From assembly GCA_949317995.1 (NCBI GenBank), contig OX439044.1, positions 54,330,166 through 54,394,165 of the forward strand: 64,000 nt of DNA, in the 5' to 3' direction. This document shows, in pieces, positions 61,146 to 64,000 of this stretch (position 1 is the stretch's first letter; each line of letters begins with the position of its first letter). The position numbers were made by a program, and so were the translations under genes. Below the pieces are notes generated by a model, which was not told the DNA's origin, did not search any database, and was given only the letters and a program-made list of their open reading frames with translations. The stretch is from Acholoe squamosa (taxonomy: Eukaryota; Annelida; Polychaeta; Phyllodocida; Polynoidae).

Positions 61146-61478
61146 ACACCATTTCTTCAGCTCGAGACCCTTGCCCACTTTATAAAAAATGAAACAAAAT
61201 GATTTTTCATGTTTTGGTGTTTTCCTTTCTTTTATTTTCAAGTTAATGGGATCGAAAAAGATATTTAGGAACATTGGTAATGCTATGAGAGGATGGGAAG
61301 AGTAGCTCTCACTGCTCAGACTAGATCCATTGACTTTCGATGTAGTGAACTGGGCTAGCCCACATGGGCGCCACCTGGCTTCCCTGACATTTACCAGCAT
61401 TATTTACCCATCTGGGCCAGGCCCACACGCCCAGAGAAATCCTATCTGGGGCCGATGTGGTCATGCTGGCTGGGCAGT

Positions 61479-62690
61479 AAGATAGCACAATTGCAGCTGA
61501 AAGGTGTTGCACATAGGGGAAAAGGTAGTTTGCCTCACCTGCAGCAGGTTCTTTCTTTTCTGTCCCGAATTTTTGTTGTTCACTGATTGTGCCAAAAACC
61601 TGAAGGGCATTCAGATCTTGAAATTATCTGGTGGAAGATGGAAGATGATATACAGCTTACCGGTATAATGTGAAAGGCAAATTATTCCTGTTGAGCTATC
61701 AGTCCTCTACAAACTGACATGCATCTCCTCCAAAATCACTAAAATAAGTGCCCCCTATAGTGATGCCATCTATCACCTATTTATTGGGCCGAAGTTACTA
61801 GACCATTACACAAGACATTCCCCTACAGCTAAAACTTCCACATGCTTCTCTACACGTACGTCTCTTCATAAACAGGGGCGGCACTAACACCTCGTCACCT
61901 AAGTGCAAGAAGGTTGTAACTGCATTTTTCACTTATTGCAGGAGGGTCAAAAAGAGTGTTTGGCTTACTATAGCACAAAGTGGAAACAGGAACATTGCAG
62001 TGGGGCCAGTAGGTAAACATATCATAGACAGAGTTGTAGTACTTTCACAGTAGCTAGATCTATAAGGGAGAATACAAGTTAAAACAGAAGAAAGCTCATT
62101 TTTGCCAAAATCTGAGTTACAACCTTGTATCACTAAGGCGACGACCTGATCTTGCATGTACGATAGATAGAGCACTAAGGAGTAAGGAGTTCAGTTTGGA
62201 AAGTCAGGCCACCTGTCTTGTTAAAAAAAATAGTATGTATTTGTGTATTACATATCGAAGTACCTTACTGTGCCACCTTCTTTTCTTTGCTTTTATTTCA
62301 AGTAAGTTCTAAGTTATAAAAAGGAACGGCTACCAGTTGCTTGCACAATGAAGTACAGGTACCCACAGAAGGTAATGGACAAAGTGACTAGTCCTGAAAT
62401 GGTACCTCCTCACGTGACACTTTTTCTGGCACCTCACTTCATAACCATTTCTGTGTAACACACTAGAAAATCAGGACTGAAAAGAACTGGCTATACTGTA
62501 GGTGAGGTACACTGTCAAATAAATGCTGTCGAAATAATTGTGCAATCCTTGTCCCAAAGTGACCAGAGATACGTGGTTATTTTCACGGCGATTCCTTGTT
62601 CATTATATAATCAATCATACTGCCAACTGGGGCTTCTTGTAAAAACTAAAGTGGTTCAATGCTATACAATTACGGTAGTCCACTGTTCAG
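61479..62690. other. Noncoding stretch, nothing recognised
   Basis: No gene or element was recognised. Confidence 0.4.
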
Positions 62691-62850
62691 TTTCATAAGG
62701 ATCCCTGGTAAAGCCAACAGTCATTTTTACAGTGTAACTATTAGACAAAACTACCTATTCCCTCATGTGCAAGACCCTCCTGAAGTTACATACAAGACAT
62801 GTGATGCATCGGTCACTAAGACGCAGTTAGATGTAGACACCATTGTATAA
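62691..62850 (+). CDS. Candidate terminal exon of an unknown gene (weak)
   Basis: After CACTGTTCAG an open frame of about 53 codons (FIRIPGKANSHFYSVTIRQN, later EVTYKTCDASVTKTQLDVD) ends at TAA. Composition and codon use look protein-like, but there is no recognised domain or upstream exon. It could be chance. Confidence 0.25.
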
Positions 62851-62984
62851 CAATCCCCTTAACGCTCAGGTAGGTAAGTCATCAATTTCCTCTTATTAAT
62901 ATCGTCTATAATAGTAGTGTTTGACTGGAATATTAATTCCACCTAATGTCTGAGTAATGCAATGATGGAACTATATACTACCAG

Positions 62985-62986
<2 letters not shown>

Positions 62987-63039
<53 letters not shown>
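62987..63039. repeat. (AT)n microsatellite
   Basis: About 50 nt of uninterrupted AT. Confidence 0.95.
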
Positions 63040-63044
<5 letters not shown>

Positions 63045-63263
63045 TGTGTGATGTGAAGGTACTACTTTTCACTAGGGCGCATGGATATCTATGACGTCAT
63101 CATAACATCTCCTCCAGTATATGAGCCCCAACAGTTGAACTAATGGTCAATAGGCTTCATATACTCTAGCGGCACACACCACGCTTGGTGGTGCTGGAAA
63201 GTTTTAAACTTGATATTGACAAAGTCAGTTCTCACCAAACCCACTGTCTTCTCCTTATTCCAC

Positions 63264-63390
63264 ATTTATTAATATATGTAAATTATTGTCAATGTTTAAA
63301 TACTATTTATTATATTACCGGTACACATTTATTGATATGTAATTATTATCAACGATTAATACTATTTATTACATTACTGGTACACTTAAG
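63264..63390 (+). repeat. Tandem duplication, unit about 64 bp
   Basis: Two adjacent diverged copies share CATTTATT, TATGTAA, AATACTATTTATTA and TACCGGTACAC (TACTGGTACAC in the second). Confidence 0.8.
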
Positions 63391-64000
63391 CAATACATTA
63401 ACTTATGCAACATATACAGGACGACAAGTTTCTTTCAAGTTGAAAATATTTGCATTTAATGTATTCAAAGTGCAATACTATTGTCTTAATAATGTGATGA
63501 GGAATAGCGGTTATCATTCACGTAGATTCATGCCTCATAATTCATCACGCCCTCATTTGTATTGTTTTTCATTTAGATAAATTGCTAAATTTATAGCCAC
63601 AGAAAGAGTCACTTCACTGCCATGATAATCATCTGGCCAATATCATGAAACTATCATATCAACTTCCTGCATCTGAGATCCATGACCCAGTTTACTTCAG
63701 TTTACCAAGTTAACACAGCCATCCCAGATCTTCAACATATTTACATCAGAATCCCAAAATGACATGTCCATTCCATATATGCATTGGAAGTATGGGGTCC
63801 CAGACATATTTCATAGGTACAGAATTGTCAACCTTATAGGATTATATAAAAATTTGTCATTTAAATCCCCCCCCAAAAAAACCACAGAAGTGGTCGGATC
63901 TTTCTCTATCCTCCTCAACACCCAGATTTTAAGCATATTTGTGCCTTTGTCCACCTTAGATAAACACAAAAGGTTATGAAGCAATAGAATGAGAATGATA
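63391..64000. other. Noncoding stretch at the window end
   Basis: No gene or element was recognised. Confidence 0.4.

Larger units (their letters stand above)
59865..61478. mobile_element. Inverted pair of a compound repeat around a zinc-finger remnant
   Basis: Bases 59865-60235 reappear inverted at 61110-61478: CCAGCCAGCA, GGGATTTCTCTGGGC, TAAATGTCAGGGAAGCCAG, GGGCTAGCCCAGTT, CATCCTCTCATAGCATTACC and CACCATTTCTTCAGCT (inverted AGCTGAAAAAATGGTG) are shared. Weaker inverted matches continue inward (about 60550-60640 with 60950-61060). The centre holds C2H2 fingers at 60227-60519. The right copy runs straight from a tRNA-like SINE head. Confidence 0.75.

Overview
This window is animal nuclear DNA. 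Its two best genes are split into short exons with GT-AG introns, and most of the rest is transposon debris: a LINE, a Crypton, many MITEs, foldback elements, tRNA-derived SINE pieces and AT/AC microsatellites. The opsin-like receptor, the F5/8C secreted protein, the KIAA1958-like Crypton recombinase and the CR1/Jockey-type LINE together suggest a marine invertebrate, possibly a deuterostome (echinoderm, hemichordate or cephalochordate). The sequence alone does not settle the species.

Layout. 1-6.4 kb: no gene; a MITE with CAGGGGCGTAG ends, a hairpin and a 1.05 kb foldback element built of opposed degenerate repeats. 6.4-9.65 kb, minus strand: a decayed non-LTR retrotransposon (APE endonuclease, then reverse transcriptase). 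Just upstream of it on the same strand, at 9.97-10.53 kb, lies a NADAR-domain ORF broken by one frameshift. 10.8-15.5 kb: no confident gene; a perfect 61-nt hairpin and dispersed repeats. 15.6-21.8 kb, plus strand: the 3' part (TM3 to the stop) of a class A, opsin-like receptor gene in four exons. The third is an in-frame cassette that would place 137 extra residues in extracellular loop 2. TM1-TM2 exons were not found. 22.2-48.6 kb: no convincing gene; stacked non-autonomous DNA transposons, including a 3.2 kb element (23.25-26.41), a 3.4 kb inverted-repeat element (34.1-37.5) with a nested 1.03 kb TIR element, an LTR-like promoter at 25.1-25.6, and several tRNA-like SINE heads. 48.65-56.63 kb, plus strand: a seven-exon gene that can be read from start to stop (411 aa), encoding a secreted protein with a signal peptide, an F5/8 type C (discoidin) domain and a cysteine-containing C-terminal region. 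57.99-58.94 kb: a broken Crypton tyrosine recombinase. 59.9-61.5 kb: two inverted copies of a compound repeat around a remnant with three C2H2 zinc fingers. 61.5-64 kb: repeats and one weak candidate terminal exon.

The two host genes look unrelated to each other. The most unusual locus is the receptor. Skipping its cassette exon restores an extracellular loop 2 the same length as bovine rhodopsin's. The cassette resembles the N-terminal domain of TRADD-type adaptors, its splice donor is reiterated in the following intron, and its TM3 exon has an inverted copy 1.3 kb downstream. All exon models come from reading frame, splice sites and phase alone; no transcript or database evidence was available.
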